The notes beneath the pieces were generated by a model. That model searched no databases and was not told where the DNA came from. It worked only from the letters and a program-made list of their open reading frames with translations. Below, piece by piece: positions 33,583 through 45,500 of a stretch of 64,000 nucleotides of DNA. How positions within the stretch are numbered: the first letter of the stretch is position 1; each line of letters starts with the position of its first letter. This DNA comes from Pleodorina starrii. Its lineage: Eukaryota > Chlorophyta > Chlorophyceae > Chlamydomonadales > Volvocaceae. The DNA is taken from NCBI GenBank assembly GCA_030267565.1, contig BRXU01000008.1:2610001-2674000 (forward strand). Direction: 5' to 3'. A program made the translations under genes and the position numbers.

Positions 33583-34993
33583 GCGGGCGGAGGCGCCACA
33601 GCTTGGGCGTCCGCGGTTTCTCATTCCCAGAATCAAACCTCCCATTGATGCCTTGGAGGCGGGTGCAGCAGCTCAGCCGCGGTGGTGGTCGTGGCGCAGC
33701 GCCGTCCACTGCGCTGGGCTCTGTGGTTCTATCTCACGAGGAGTGCGTGTTCGTGCTGTCTCTGTGGTTAGCGAGGCGGCACGGAGGACGGATGGGGCGT
33801 GTGAAACTGAATTGACTCGTGACTTCAGCCAGCCGTTTCCGGGATGGCTTGCCCGTACTGTTCGGGTACGGTTTACATGATACCTGACTGCCGGGATATG
33901 GAAGACAGACAGATGTACGTCGTCGTGGTTTGCGGGTTACGCGAACAGACGTTTTTGCGCTGCCCAAGGGGGTCGCGACATTTTGTCTGGTGAGCCGAGT
34001 GGTCGGCATTGGGTTTGTTGTGCTGTAAAACACCAAGGGGCGCACCGTGCATAGCGCCCGCAACGGCACGCATCACGTAGGTTGTTGTCACGCCAGCGAC
34101 GTTTGCCTCTGCGCCATCGAGCGTAAAAGTGCTTAGGTGCGCTTCATAAGTGTAGCAGGATGATGTAGGATTTGTCAAATGCGTCTGGAAGGCACGAGCG
34201 GAAGGCGTGGGAAGGCACTTCAGGCATGCGCAAAAGGCATGGAAGGCTCGGAAGGTACGCGTGGAAGACACGAAAGGCGCGAATATCGGTAGCACGGAAG
34301 GAACGGACGCAAGGCACAGACGGGGCAGAAGGCATGAAAGGGACGGAAGACTTGCGCACAAGGCATGAAGGGGCACGCGCGGAAGGCAAAAAAAAGCGCG
34401 GAGGACATGGAAGGCTCGGAAGGGGCACGCACGCACCGAAATCACGGCAGACACGCACGGAAGGCACCATCCCTTCCGTGCCTTCCATGCATTTCGTGAC
34501 TTCCGTGTCGCTAGAGCCTTCCATGCATTTCGCGCGGGCCTTACGCGGGCCATGCCTTCCCATGGGTCCGTGTGTTGTATTGTGCGGCAAATTGGGGACC
34601 AAAACCGAGAGTCTGGGTATCTGGGTAACGAAGAGAGTCTGGGTAACGTCTCAAGGCTGGGATTCAATGCTCCGAGGAGGGGGACGCGGCAAAGCCCCTA
34701 GCTTGGGGAGCACTGGATGACGCACACCCGTCGTTGCAGAGTTGGTGGTTTGGCGACATCAAACATTTTGACCGCCCAGCAGCAACCACTCGACAGTGCC
34801 GCCATCGCCACAGTACGGCACTCTTTCTGTTTACTCACACCCCAAGTCCGTTCATCAGATACCATAACCTCCATACCGCCTTGGTTACGCGTTTGCACTC
34901 ATCATCACTGCGGCTCTGGAGCCGTTATTACAGTTACAAAAAACCCCCAACCCCATCAGTTTGTCCGGACGCGATAAAAAAACACCGTGTCGA
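33583..34993. other. Convergent 3' region of eIF5A and NSRP1-like genes
   Basis: No further exon is supported. It contains both 3' trailers and the GGAAGG-rich repeat block listed separately. A CTTCGATTGG/GAGCGGGGCAATGCTTTGA duplication seen at 33340-33375 belongs to the last eIF5A intron rather than to this stretch. Confidence 0.5.
34170..34570. repeat. GGAAGG-rich repeats with a short inverted arm
   Basis: The plus strand carries more than twenty GGAAGG/GAAGGC words in degenerate 10-20 bp units at 34190-34470, including two copies of CATGGAAGGCTCGGAAGG. From 34465 the polarity flips to CCTTCC words, with two copies of GCCTTCCATGCATTTCG. The transcript could fold into a long imperfect hairpin. 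No coding potential is evident. Confidence 0.75.
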
Positions 34994-37971
34994 TCAGCTG
35001 GCCTTTTGCTGCTTACGTGCAAGGTACCGCTCCCGGGCAGACTGGACCGCTGTCTCGTCATTGCGGCGTTTGCCACCTACCGCCGCCCCTGTCGGTGCTG
35101 CCCCCGCCAGCCCCCCCGGAGCCCCGGCTGCCGTTGCCGCCACTTCAGCGGCCTGCCCCTCTCCCCCAGTTTCCCGCTGTGCAGTCCCCCTCCTGATGCT
35201 GCTGCTGCTGACCGGTGGAGCGCTGTCACGCCCGTCCGATGCCTGCCGCTGCCTCCCCAACGCCTCCTCCTCCGCTACTTCACTGTCCTGAGCCCCGCCT
35301 CCTGGCCTGGGCCCGGGCCCTGCACCCGGCTCCTCCACCCCGCCCTCTTCCCCTTGCTGCTGCCGCTTCTCCAGCCCGTGCTGCTGCTGCTCTGCGAGCT
35401 TGCGGCTGCGAAGGGCCTTTTCCGCTTCCAGCCGCAACACATCGTACCGATCGAGCTGGGCCAGCGCCTTGGCTGAGGGACCTGTGGGAAGGCGGCAGAC
35501 AGGCAGCTCGTGTGAGACCTGGAGCACCCCGCAAAAAGCTGCATGAGGTTGCACATGGCATAGTGCTGTGTGTGTGCATGTAAGATTAATATCAAACAAG
35601 GCACGCAAGCTCGCACGCAAATGATGCAACTCTTAAAACTCTAGCCATCCAAGCGCTTACCCTGGGCAGCAGCCCCCTTGGCAGCCGCGGCCGAGCTGCC
35701 ACCACCGCCAGCCGGCGGTGATGATGATGCCAACGCCTCCGGATCGCTTCTCTGCCCCTCCGCATCCTCATCTGCGCCGACGGACTTCGCGCCGGCCGCT
35801 GCTGCGGCTTTCTTCTTGTCGACTTCCTCATGCTTCGCAGTCCCATACGCCACATTCTTGGTGAGGAGATTGGCGTAGAAGTTGCCCATGTGGCCCACCT
35901 TGCGCACATCGTTCTTCTGCTCCTCCAGTTCCCTGGCGGGCCAAACCGTGGGCGTGTCGGGTGTCGGGGCGCGCGTCCGGGACTCCGGAGATACATGGAC
36001 AGTATCCTTGCTTTGCACGCACGCACGAAAGAATTACGCTCATGTACCGTATGATGGAGACCACGGGGGGAACTTCTGCGAGCCTGGGGGCCAGATGCGA
36101 AGCTGAGCTTGCGTTGGGGTACATGCATGTCCTGTCCGTGAGCCTTGTCGGCAGCGCTACGTGACCCCGTAACCCTCCGGCGTGGCTGGGTGCAGGGGTT
36201 GCTCCCCTCCTTCTGGGGCGGCCCAAAGCCAAGGCCTCGACCCGCTCCTCGACACCCGTGCCATGACAACTTCCCCCGCACCACCGCAACACCCAACGCC
36301 GCCACCCAGGGCGGCGGGTGCGGGGCCACCATCGTCCGTTGGCTCCCCACGCACCGCAACACCCAACGCACGATGGTGGCCCCGCACCCTCCGCCCTGGG
36401 TGGCCGGTTGCCCACGTGCGCCGCGAGCTGTGCGGTGTTAACCCACCGCTGCCGCTCCGCCTCCTGCCACTTCTTGTCCTCCTCCAGCTTGCGGCGGTAG
36501 GCGCTGGTGACGAAGCGCTCCTTGTCGTCGTACAGGTGGTCCTCCTGCTGCCTCTCCTTCACCATGCGCCGCTCGTACAACACATCCTGCATGGCCACAA
36601 CACAAGAACAAGGGGTACACCATACGGTACCCCAGTTTGCACGCGCCTCAACAAAGGCGCTGGGGGCCCGCTGGGCAAACCCCGGACCTGCACGGCGCGT
36701 GACTGGGGGGATGAACAGTGTACAGGGGGGCCTTCTCCCTCTCGGGGACTGACATTCCCTCGCGGCGACCCCGCCGCCGCGTGGCGGGCCTCCCCCAACT
36801 AGCGGTAAACAGCTGCTCACTACGGACCAACCCGCTATAGCAAGTTGTGGGTGACCGTCCGTGCCCTTAGAAATGCACCACCGACACCAGCAAAGCCCAC
36901 TCAATGTGCATGGACCGCAGCCGCTCGTTGCCTGATTCCGCATCCCTCGTGGGGGACGTCCCTCGTGACGCGCCCGCCCGACAAATACGTACTGACCCCA
37001 AAGCCGTACAACTGTCGGCCCAAACCAGCGGACGCGTCTGCTCTGCACACCTGTTCGCGCTTGCGCTGCTGCGCCTGCTCCAGCAACGATGCAATGTACT
37101 TGCTCTGCCGTTGCACCTTGTCCTGCTGCTTGGGCGCCTCCCGGGCCTCCTGGATGCTGTCGTACACCCCGTCGTAGTCGAACACGGACGGATCCTCCGC
37201 CAACGCCACCTCGTACATCTGCTGCACCTGCGAGCGGCAACGGACATTATCATGGGTACAGTGCGGGTGGTAACGATGTGGTGATGTGGTACATAACTGC
37301 TGGGGCCTGAGAAAGCTGCCCGGGGCGTGCCTGGGCTGCGTCGCCGTTGGTTACTCGTGCTGAACGTTGGGTCGGAATCGGGCATGGGCTTGGGATTCGT
37401 GAAGCAAAGATCCTACGGTTTGGGAATCCTACGGTTTGGGACGGCTGTGGTAGCACGTTGAGGGGAACCGTGGTAGTGAAGGTCCCCGACACTGTGGACT
37501 GGTGGACGTGGTTTGCTGTGGCAGTATGTTGACCAGCACAAGTGAGGCTTCGGCGGGCACGGACGCACGGTGCAGGCATCATGGTACGGCTACGCCTGTT
37601 CCCTGGTATGGACTGCGAGCTGTCGACCCTAACTTGTCCCTATACTTGACGTAATAGGTTACGTCAAGTAAGCGATGAGCTCCTGCGCAACTGTTCGCCG
37701 CTTCGTGTGCGCGGGTCCAGCGCCACGTCGAGCGGTCCCTTGGGCCCGCTGCGCGCACCTTGGCAGCAGCGCGTTTCTTGTCAGCCTGGCGGGCGATTTG
37801 GCGCTCCACGTCCTCTTCCTCCGAGTCATCATTGCCAAACACATTGGTTGGCGCAACCTTGCGCTGCGAAACAGCTGTCCCTTGCAGGCCGGGCTTCTTT
37901 GGTTCTACCTTCTGCAGTCCATACCGAACACCTTTTTGACCAATGATTATTCCCGGTGGCTGCTTGCTCAT
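34994..37971 (-). CDS. NSRP1/CCDC55-like nuclear speckle splicing regulator
   Basis: Predicted nuclear protein of the DUF2040 / NSRP1 family, which influences alternative splicing in animals. Exons are 37971-37759, 37227-37051, 36586-36447, 35932-35661 and 35481-34994; phases agree and give 429 residues. The N-terminal IIIGQKGVRYGLQ and VFGNDDSEEED match the family opening. The core is AEDPSVFDYDGVYDSIQEAR, QSKYIASLLEQAQQRKREQ and DDKERFVTSAYRRKLEEDKK, largely helical and charged. HMGNFYANLLTKNVAYG corresponds to the family's SGFYRHLLNQ-like block. The Ala/Gly/Ser-rich tail ends in ARERYLARKQQ, a hallmark of the family C-terminus. Two introns contain inverted repeats. Head-to-head with the 38313 gene, 341 bp apart. 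Confidence 0.92.
36302..36403. repeat. Long near-perfect inverted repeat in an intron
   Basis: Arms 36302-36342 and 36363-36403 (41 bp each) pair at 39 of 41 positions around a 20-nt loop. The arms include GGTGCGGGGCCACCATCG and its complement. The repeat lies in the NSRP1-like intron 35933-36446, so it is transcribed. CCGCAACACCCAACG also occurs twice here. Confidence 0.9.
37643..37670. repeat. Perfect 12-bp inverted repeat
   Basis: TACTTGACGTAA and TTACGTCAAGTA are separated by TAGG, in the first NSRP1-like intron. Each arm contains a TGACGTAA half resembling a CRE/bZIP site. Confidence 0.85.
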
Positions 37972-38312
37972 CGTGTTCCGCTTATGATAAACAGGGACTG
38001 ACTGTTTTCTAGTGCGACACGATACAGAGTACACCGGGCGTATGTAATGCAGTGCAATATTTCGCCGTGTAAATGTAGTGTTTTGTATACTACTAGTTAA
38101 AACGACATTCTGTGGTATTTCATGCTTCATCGCGTTGCCAACATGCCGGTCCAGGACCTTCATGTCGCTAGTGCAGGGTAATTGCAACCGCGTTGTTCCG
38201 AAAGGGAATACTGACGATATGGCAGATTCTATCACTTAGGCCTGCGGTGACTTGGCGTCGGCAAGCTGGGCCCGAGCCAACGCCCTAACACGGCGCAGTT
38301 GACCGGCGAATC
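37972..38312. promoter_or_regulatory. Divergent 5' region, NSRP1-like / 121-residue protein
   Basis: 341 bp between two start codons, noticeably AT-richer (TTTTGTATACTACTAGTTAA near 38080). Presumably it holds both leaders and a bidirectional promoter; no core element could be assigned. Confidence 0.45.
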
Positions 38313-39089
38313 ATGAACGCCGCTACTGCCAGCACAGGAGTACAGAACCTGGTGTTCTCGAAATGGAAAGAGGTGAAGAAGCACAGCGTGGCTACCAATT
38401 GCCTGGCTGTCGGCCATGGAGGTCGATTTGTTTTGCCTAAACTCAAACAATGTTGTGGCACCGCAGATCAAGCATAAAGCGGAGCCAAACAACTATATCG
38501 AGTTTTGTCTTGTTACAGATACGGGGAATGAGGTCCTGGCGATAACTGCGGAGGACCATGGCAACTCTCACTATGTGTACCAGTCCACAGGAGCGTTTGC
38601 GAAATACGGAGCACTGAACAGCAAAAATCGTGCGGATACCATCAGCTGGTGAGGGCCTGGGTAGTGTGACTGGCTTGGTGAAGGGGTGGGGGTTAAGGGG
38701 CAAGAGCGTGCAGACGTGTGGAGGACGTCGGCCGGTCCCTGGATTCCAGCGCACAGCAACCGCAAAGTTCCATGCTGTATTCCCCACACCCTGGGGGAAC
38801 ATGTTGGACAGGGAAGATTCGACGGGTTGCGGCGCGCAGCCCTGCTGCTGCTCCCCCCTGTGCGCCCTGGCCGCCCGACCGGCCCCCCCAGCCCGCTATC
38901 TGGCGCAACAGGCCGGTCTTCTTACCGCCCACAATCTGCTCTGCCCCGCCCACAATCGGCATCAGGCTGGAGATGATTATCAAGGAGTCCCAAATTAAGG
39001 TGGACAGCCAGCTCGCGGAGGAGATGGCGCACGCGGGCGAGCCGACCCCTGACAACCCGCTGGGGCTGTACTACACGCAGCACAAGTAG
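38313..39089 (+). CDS. Small conserved-looking protein, unknown function
   Basis: Exons 38313-38372, 38467-38648 and 38966-39089 give a 121-residue protein with consistent phase (0, then 2). It starts MNAATASTGVQNLVFSKWKE. The core is NNYIEFCLVTDTGNEVLAIT, HYVYQSTGAFAKYGALNSKN and DTISWLEMIIKES, ending GLYYTQHK. I do not recognise the family. The predicted fold is a short beta-sheet followed by a helix ending in WLE. The same domain shape appears at the start of the next gene (HYLYKATEEFAVRYP, DVIHWLEQ), so the two are a tandem paralogous pair or parts of one alternatively spliced locus. No signal peptide or membrane segment. Confidence 0.75.
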
Positions 39090-39539
39090 GACCGTCTGGC
39101 AAGCGGGATTTCATGCTGGCTCAGGCCTAGGGTCCGCTGCCTGAGCTCCTGACATGCCACAACACTGTCAGGTTGGGGGAACCCACCCAGAAAGGTCGCC
39201 CGTCCTAGCAGTCCGCATGCCTGCCTGGATGCCGGCAACGCAACGGCCGGCCTTGCACGCGGGGAAGAGCAGTTGCATTGTCTGGCTTTGTTGGCGCGGA
39301 ATTGGGGCGGCGTTGCCTCGCGTTCCGCTGGTTGTGACTGGTGCCGGTCCCTAGCATTCCGTGTATTGGGGCACGAGGACTGAGGGCTCGACTGAGGCTG
39401 CGATACCGCTTGCACTGTTAGGGCGACATCTGAAAGGTGCACCTGCCATTTCTTGCAACACTAGTTGGGACTTCGGAGCTCAGCCTCACGGATTATGTGG
39501 TCGGTGTGTTCTTCGCGACCTGCCGACCTTGCACTGCAG

Positions 39540-42500
39540 GGCCGAGAAGACCGCCAACCCTGACGGAACGCACACCCAGCGTTTCTTCCTTTTGGACCAG
39601 TACGGAGTCTTGCATCTGGCGGTTGTGGGAGAGGAGCGGGAAACGCGCGACGGCCACTACCTGTACAAAGCGGTGCGTGCTTTCCGCGCTGGCCCGCGCC
39701 CCCCGCCCGCAGCTGCCCTTTGTCTGCCGGCAGCTTCGTGGATCCGCCGGAGCGGCACGGTTCGTAGAGAGCAACACGTGGTGTCGCGGCGACCATGGGG
39801 CGCGCACGCGCGCGTTGGCGAGCGATTTCTTGCCACCTTGTCAGTTCCAGGTCACCGTGGCAGTCGCGACACGGATGGCTGAATGCACGGGTTTGAGCGG
39901 CGGCTATGGCGACATTCCAAGCTTTCCGTCCCGACCTGCTGCGCCCCGGCTCCCTTTCCCCTTGTGCAGACCGAGGAGTTCGCCGTGCGCTACCCTCTGT
40001 CATGCCACTCCCAAAAGGACGTCATCCACTGGCTCGAGCAGCGCGTGACCCACAACCGCACGCCGCCGCCGCTGCAGCAGCAGCGCAGGACTGACGGCTC
40101 GGGAGGCGCGAGCGCAGCTGTCAGCGGCGGCGCGGGCGCGGCGAGCGCGGGTTCGGCCGACGCGTGGGGCCCGGAAGGTCCTGGTGGTGCCACTGGCGTT
40201 GGGTCTCTCTCGGCAACCACGCCGATGTCGGCAGCCGACGGGGTGGTGGGCAGCGACGGCGCTGGGCTGCTGTCGCAGGCGGGGGATTCCTCGCGTCGGC
40301 AGCCGACGCCGCCGCCAGCCGCTGTCGCGCCTAGCGTGAACCATGAACAGCAAGTGCCGAACACGCGTTCGGTTCCGGAGCTGCTCCAGCAGCAGCAGCA
40401 GGTGCCGCCGCAGGTGCCAGGGTTGACGGTGTTTCCAGCCGCAGCTGCTGGTGACAACACGCCCGGCCTGCTTCAGCAGCAGCAGCAGGCTTTCGTGCCG
40501 CCTTCGATCGCAGCGTATTGCGGGGCGCAGCAGGGGGGTGGAGCGGTCCAGGGAACTGGCGAGCCCCCGTCGCCAGCGCTGCAGGCGCTGGATAATGTGC
40601 CGCCGAGCGCCTCCGGGCCGCCATCTCCGCTGTTGCCCAGCCACGTCGGAGCGCACCCTTCCCAGGCAAGGCAGGACCAAGCCGGGGCCCAATGCCCGGT
40701 GTTGGCGGCGCCGCATGCGCAGCAGCAGCCTTCACAGAACGGCGCCCCACAGCCACCGGTGGGAACACATTCGCATCCTATCCAGCAGACGGGGCCCGGG
40801 GTTTTTGCGAACAGCTCTGGACATGCCGCGGTTTCAGCAGCTGCAAGTAGCCCGCCTTTGGAGCTGCCCCCATTACCACTTCAGCAACAGCAACTTGATG
40901 TGAGTTGCTGCATACGAATGGACTATCTTGTCGCGCGGGGTTTGACTAGATCTTTGGAATCCGGATTCCTAGAGATGTTCTGGGGGAGTCGGGGGCGGAA
41001 CGGGGGTTAAGTTGCACAGGCCGAGGGCCTGTGGGGCCACCCTACCCTTCGGATGCCAAATCCTTCTCGTTTGTAGGCACTTAATTCACCCGTCCAGATC
41101 CGCCGTTGTCGCTGGCTGCACGCGCAGGCAACTGTGGCGCTGCAGCAGCGCGGGGCCGCATCCTTGCCGACCATTTCACACCCACAGCAAGAAGCGCGTT
41201 CCCAGGGCACTTCGGTCGTACCACTGCAGCCGCAGTCCCACCAGCAACAGCATCAGCAACTGCAGTTTCCCATGCTTGTCGACACTCCGCTGCAGCTGCA
41301 GCAGCAGCTATCCCAGGGCCAACCGGGCAGCCAAGCCGGCATGCAGCCGGAGTCGCAGGGCTTGGCGCAGCTGCTGGGCCTGGCGGGGCTGGCTTCCTCA
41401 ATGTCTGGTGCGGGCGGTGCACCGCAGCTCCTCAGCAATGGTCCGCCGTTGCAGCTACAGCTGCCGATGCCGCCCCAGCTGCAGCTGCAAGGCTCGTGCG
41501 CATCTCAGCTGACGACCGCCCTGCAGCAGCAGCAGCAGCAACCACCGCAACAGCAGTTTGTGCTGCCATCGGTTCTGTTCCAGCAGCAGCAACAGCAGCC
41601 ACGGATGCCCTTGCAGCCGTTCAGTGCACAAGCGCAGCTGCAGCAGGAGCACCAGCTGCAGCTATTGCAGAAGCAGATTCAGCAGCAGCAGCAGCACCTG
41701 CAGCAGCTGCTGCAAGGCGGCCCATGTGTCCTCACGCTGAACAACACCGGGGCCCAGCAACAGCAGCAGCTGCAGATCCCCGGCTTGATGGGAGCCGGGG
41801 GACAGCCACTGCCACCGCCCGCCGCCTCGCTGCAGCTGACCGGCCCCGCATCGAAGGCCCTGCCTGCTCTCGCCTCTGGCGGCCAGGCATGGAACGCAGG
41901 TGGAGGATCTACACCTGCCGCCTGCAACGCACCGCAGCAGTCCCCCGAAGCGTCCGCACGGTTCCTCTCCCCGGGCCAGGCGGGCATGCCCGTTCAGCGC
42001 CCGGGGCTTCTGTCGAAGGACCTGTCAGCGGAGGCAGCGGGCGCGGGTCTTCATGCCTTGGGCCCCGCTCCAGCTGCCCTGACGGGACCCGTGCCGGGTT
42101 CGCCGTTTGACCAGGTGCCGGCGCCGGCAGTACAGCCCCTGGGCGCGGCCGGAAGCGGTGGCACTGCTCCGGCGCGGACATTTGGCGGCCCCAATGCAGG
42201 CGGCGTTGGTTTCGGCGCCGTGGGGTCCACTGGACTGCAAGGTCCAGATCAGGTGGGCGGCAGCAGCGGGGTCAGCTTTGGCATGGGCGCCTGGCCGACA
42301 GGCTTGGCAGCAGTCGCACACACGGGCAGCTTCCCCCCGGTAGGTAACATGCTCCCCTCGCACCCGTGTCCGCACCCACAGCAGCCGCAACTACAGCCAT
42401 TCGGGCAGCCTGGAGGCGGACTGTACGGAGCTTATGCTGCCGGCAATGGCGGCGGCGTGGATGCGCTCGGTGGCAGTGGCAGGGCCACAGAAGGGACGGG

Positions 42501-45500
42501 AGCAGCGCCTGCCTCTCCGACCATGGGCCTGCCGGGCGGATTTAGCGCGCCGGGTGGCGGCAGCGGGTCAGCCGCGGCTGGGAGCGCCGCCGCGGCAGCG
42601 GCTGGGAGTCCCTTGCCGCAGCCGTTCGCAGCTGCCGGGGCCCAAGCCATACCTCCCGGGATGCCGCTGTCGGCTGTACGGACCAAGGAGGCGGGGCCGG
42701 CGGCGGGGCACCATGGCGGGCGCGGCGGCACGGGCGGGCGCGGCTCCAGCGGCAAACACAAGTGGGTGCAAGGAAGTCGTGTGCACGTGGAGTAGCCGAT
42801 TTGCTAGGGCTGCAGCATTGTGATGTCCTCCGGCGGTGAAGGCATGCTGCAGCGACCTGAAACGATGTTTCTCGTGGACAGTTTCGCGGCAGTCACTTCT
42901 GGCCGTGATGAGTCGTGGATTCGGCGCGGTGCCTATAAACCAGAAGTTGTCGTGGGCTGTGCTGGCCCTGCGCACAACTATTGGGTCGGCTGGCGGGTTA
43001 CCTCTGGCTCCACGACATTGCCCTGGGCGGCTTTCCTGGTGATGGCTTCATCAATGTGTCTGACCTAGGCTAGTGTACTCGGCCGGGTATCCTTCTGGCC
43101 CGGGTATCCTGCCGCTCCACTTGCATCCTCCAGTCCCGGCCTCGATCCTGCCCGCTGCTTTGGGCCGTCATCGGCCCATGCTCGCCCCTCGGCCCATGCT
43201 CGCCCCTCGGCCCATGCTCGCCCCTCCTCTCGCGCCGCGGTCTGGCGCAGGTTGGCGGGTGTTGCGGAGGTGGCCCACAAGCGCAAGCTCGCCCGGCTGG
43301 CGGCTGCGGGCGAGGAGGCGGTGCGACTGGCCCAGGGCGCCTACCTGGCCTCCCTTCGCCACCAGGCCCTGTCGGAGGCGGCGCAGCAGGAGGCGCTCCG
43401 AAAGACCATTGCCAGCTGGGTGCGCGGGCAGGTGCGTCATTGCGCCCCCGGCAGCTGCATGGTTGGTTGGCGGAGGGCCTCGCGCGGTAGACGCACGTGT
43501 CGGGTGTTTCCCATCAGTTCTCCCATGCGTTCTTACGGCAAAGGCAAAGACAGGACGGGGAACACTCGCCGGCTGCTTCCCTTGCCTGATGCATAAAAAG
43601 GGGTCACGCGTGCCCACTGCCCAGACATGGGCACATGGTGGCTTGGCCACCTGGGTCCGCCGTCACTGCGGTGTGGCTTCTCTGCGCTGCTTTGGATGCG
43701 AGCACAGGCTTCCGGAAAGGAAGAACGTCATCGTCGAACGCTCGCCTGCCTGCCTGCCTGCCTGCCTGTCATTCGCCTGCAGCTGTCCGTCCTCGCTGTG
43801 CCCCTCATTCACCGCGCTGCCCCTCACTCACGGACGGCCCCGTCTCTCGGCGCTGAAGCTGCTGCCCTCCCTTTCGTGCCGCCGCCCTCCCTGGTTCCAG
43901 ATATCCGAAGATGAGCTCAGTGTCAGCGGCTGGCATGAGAGCCTGGAGCAAATGCTGAGCGATGCCAACCGCACGCGCCCCGTGACAGTGCCCTTCCTTG
44001 CGGCCGACCGCCTGACAGACGTGAGTCGGAGCTCCGCGGAAGGGATTACGCTGGCGGCGGCCATGTCGCTGGCGGCGCCGTACGACTCGGCAGCTCAATC
44101 GCGCACCCCGGCACCGCCGCCGCCGCCGCCGGCGGTCATGGGCCCCGTGTCGTCGTCGGCCGCCGCCGCCGCTGGAATGGCAGCCGCTGCCGCCAGCAGC
44201 AACCCGCAACTGGCGGCTGGCGGGGGGCCAAGCGAAGGCGGTGCTGGAGGAGGCCTCGGTACAGGGCTTGTGAGGGAGGTGCCCTCAAGTGCGGAGCAAA
44301 TGGCGGCGCTCAGCAGCCTCAAGGCTCTCCTGGAGGGCAACTTGACGGCGGCCGTGCTGGGGTCGGCTGCGGCTGCCACACCCGCCGCAGCACCGGCTGC
44401 GGCTGCCACAGCCGCCGACGGCTTGCAGCAGGCCGCGGGGGGCAGCAACGGCGTCACCACCGAGCCCGTCCAGATGGACGCGGACAGAGGGGCAGATGGG
44501 GCTGGGCAGGCCGGGCTCGCGGCTCCCGCGGGGCAGCCCATCAGGGATGTTCACATGGATGACGTGTCGGGTGTTGTCTCGACGCCGTTTGCCGCCCCGA
44601 ATGCGGCGACGGCAGCGTCGGGCGCTGCGACGCTGCCGGCCGCTGGAGGCCACCCGCTGCCCTCTGATCAACCACCGCCGCCGCCAGCGCCACCGCAGGC
44701 CCCGGCGGCGCCCGTGCCGCCGCCTGCGCTGCATCAGCAGCCGCAGCCTCCCCATGTCGTATCACTTCCGGCCGTGCCGCAGGCCCCGGCGGGGCCGGTG
44801 GGGGCTGCGGCGGTTTTGGCGTGCGCCGGCAACGCCACGAGCTGGTCGTTCGCCGACCCGCACCTGAACCGTCACGGCGTGCGGATTGCGCTCGAATCCC
44901 TCCGCGAGGTGGCGGCGCTGTGCCCGCCCGTTGCCAGCATGGCGTCGAGCAAGCTGGTGGAGACGGTGAGTGGTGGGGAAGACGAACATGAGGCGAAGGG
45001 ATGCAGGCCTGAATGGGCGTTGGGAGATGGGCCTGGCTTCGGGGTTGAGTTGACATCGATGTTGGTTTAGTGCGCCGGTGATGCGGGAGTGTTAACGCGA
45101 TGACGTCGTCGCCGCCTCAAAAGTCCGCTCCCCGCGATGATGGTGTACGCCATGACAGACGTGCGGCTCGCGCGTGTTGGGCATGTGCCCGTGCGATTCA
45201 CGATGGCACGACTGAAAATGCGTGCTGCTGCCGCAGCTGCATGGAAAGTACTCGTGCTGCGTTCGCGAACCCCCTTTCCTATAGCTGGACATTATACCGT
45301 ATGTTTATATTCACATGGAGTGTGCACATTGGCACGGTCGCCGGCCGGTGGCCGCTCGACACCGGTCCCCTCGTCACTCGACCTGTCAACCCACCGTTGC
45401 TCCCGCGCCGCCCCGCCCGGCCCTGCAGGTCAAGCAGTACGAATCTCACCCGCACCCGTCCGTGTCCGGCCTGGCCAAGGAGATCCTCAAGCGCTGGCGC

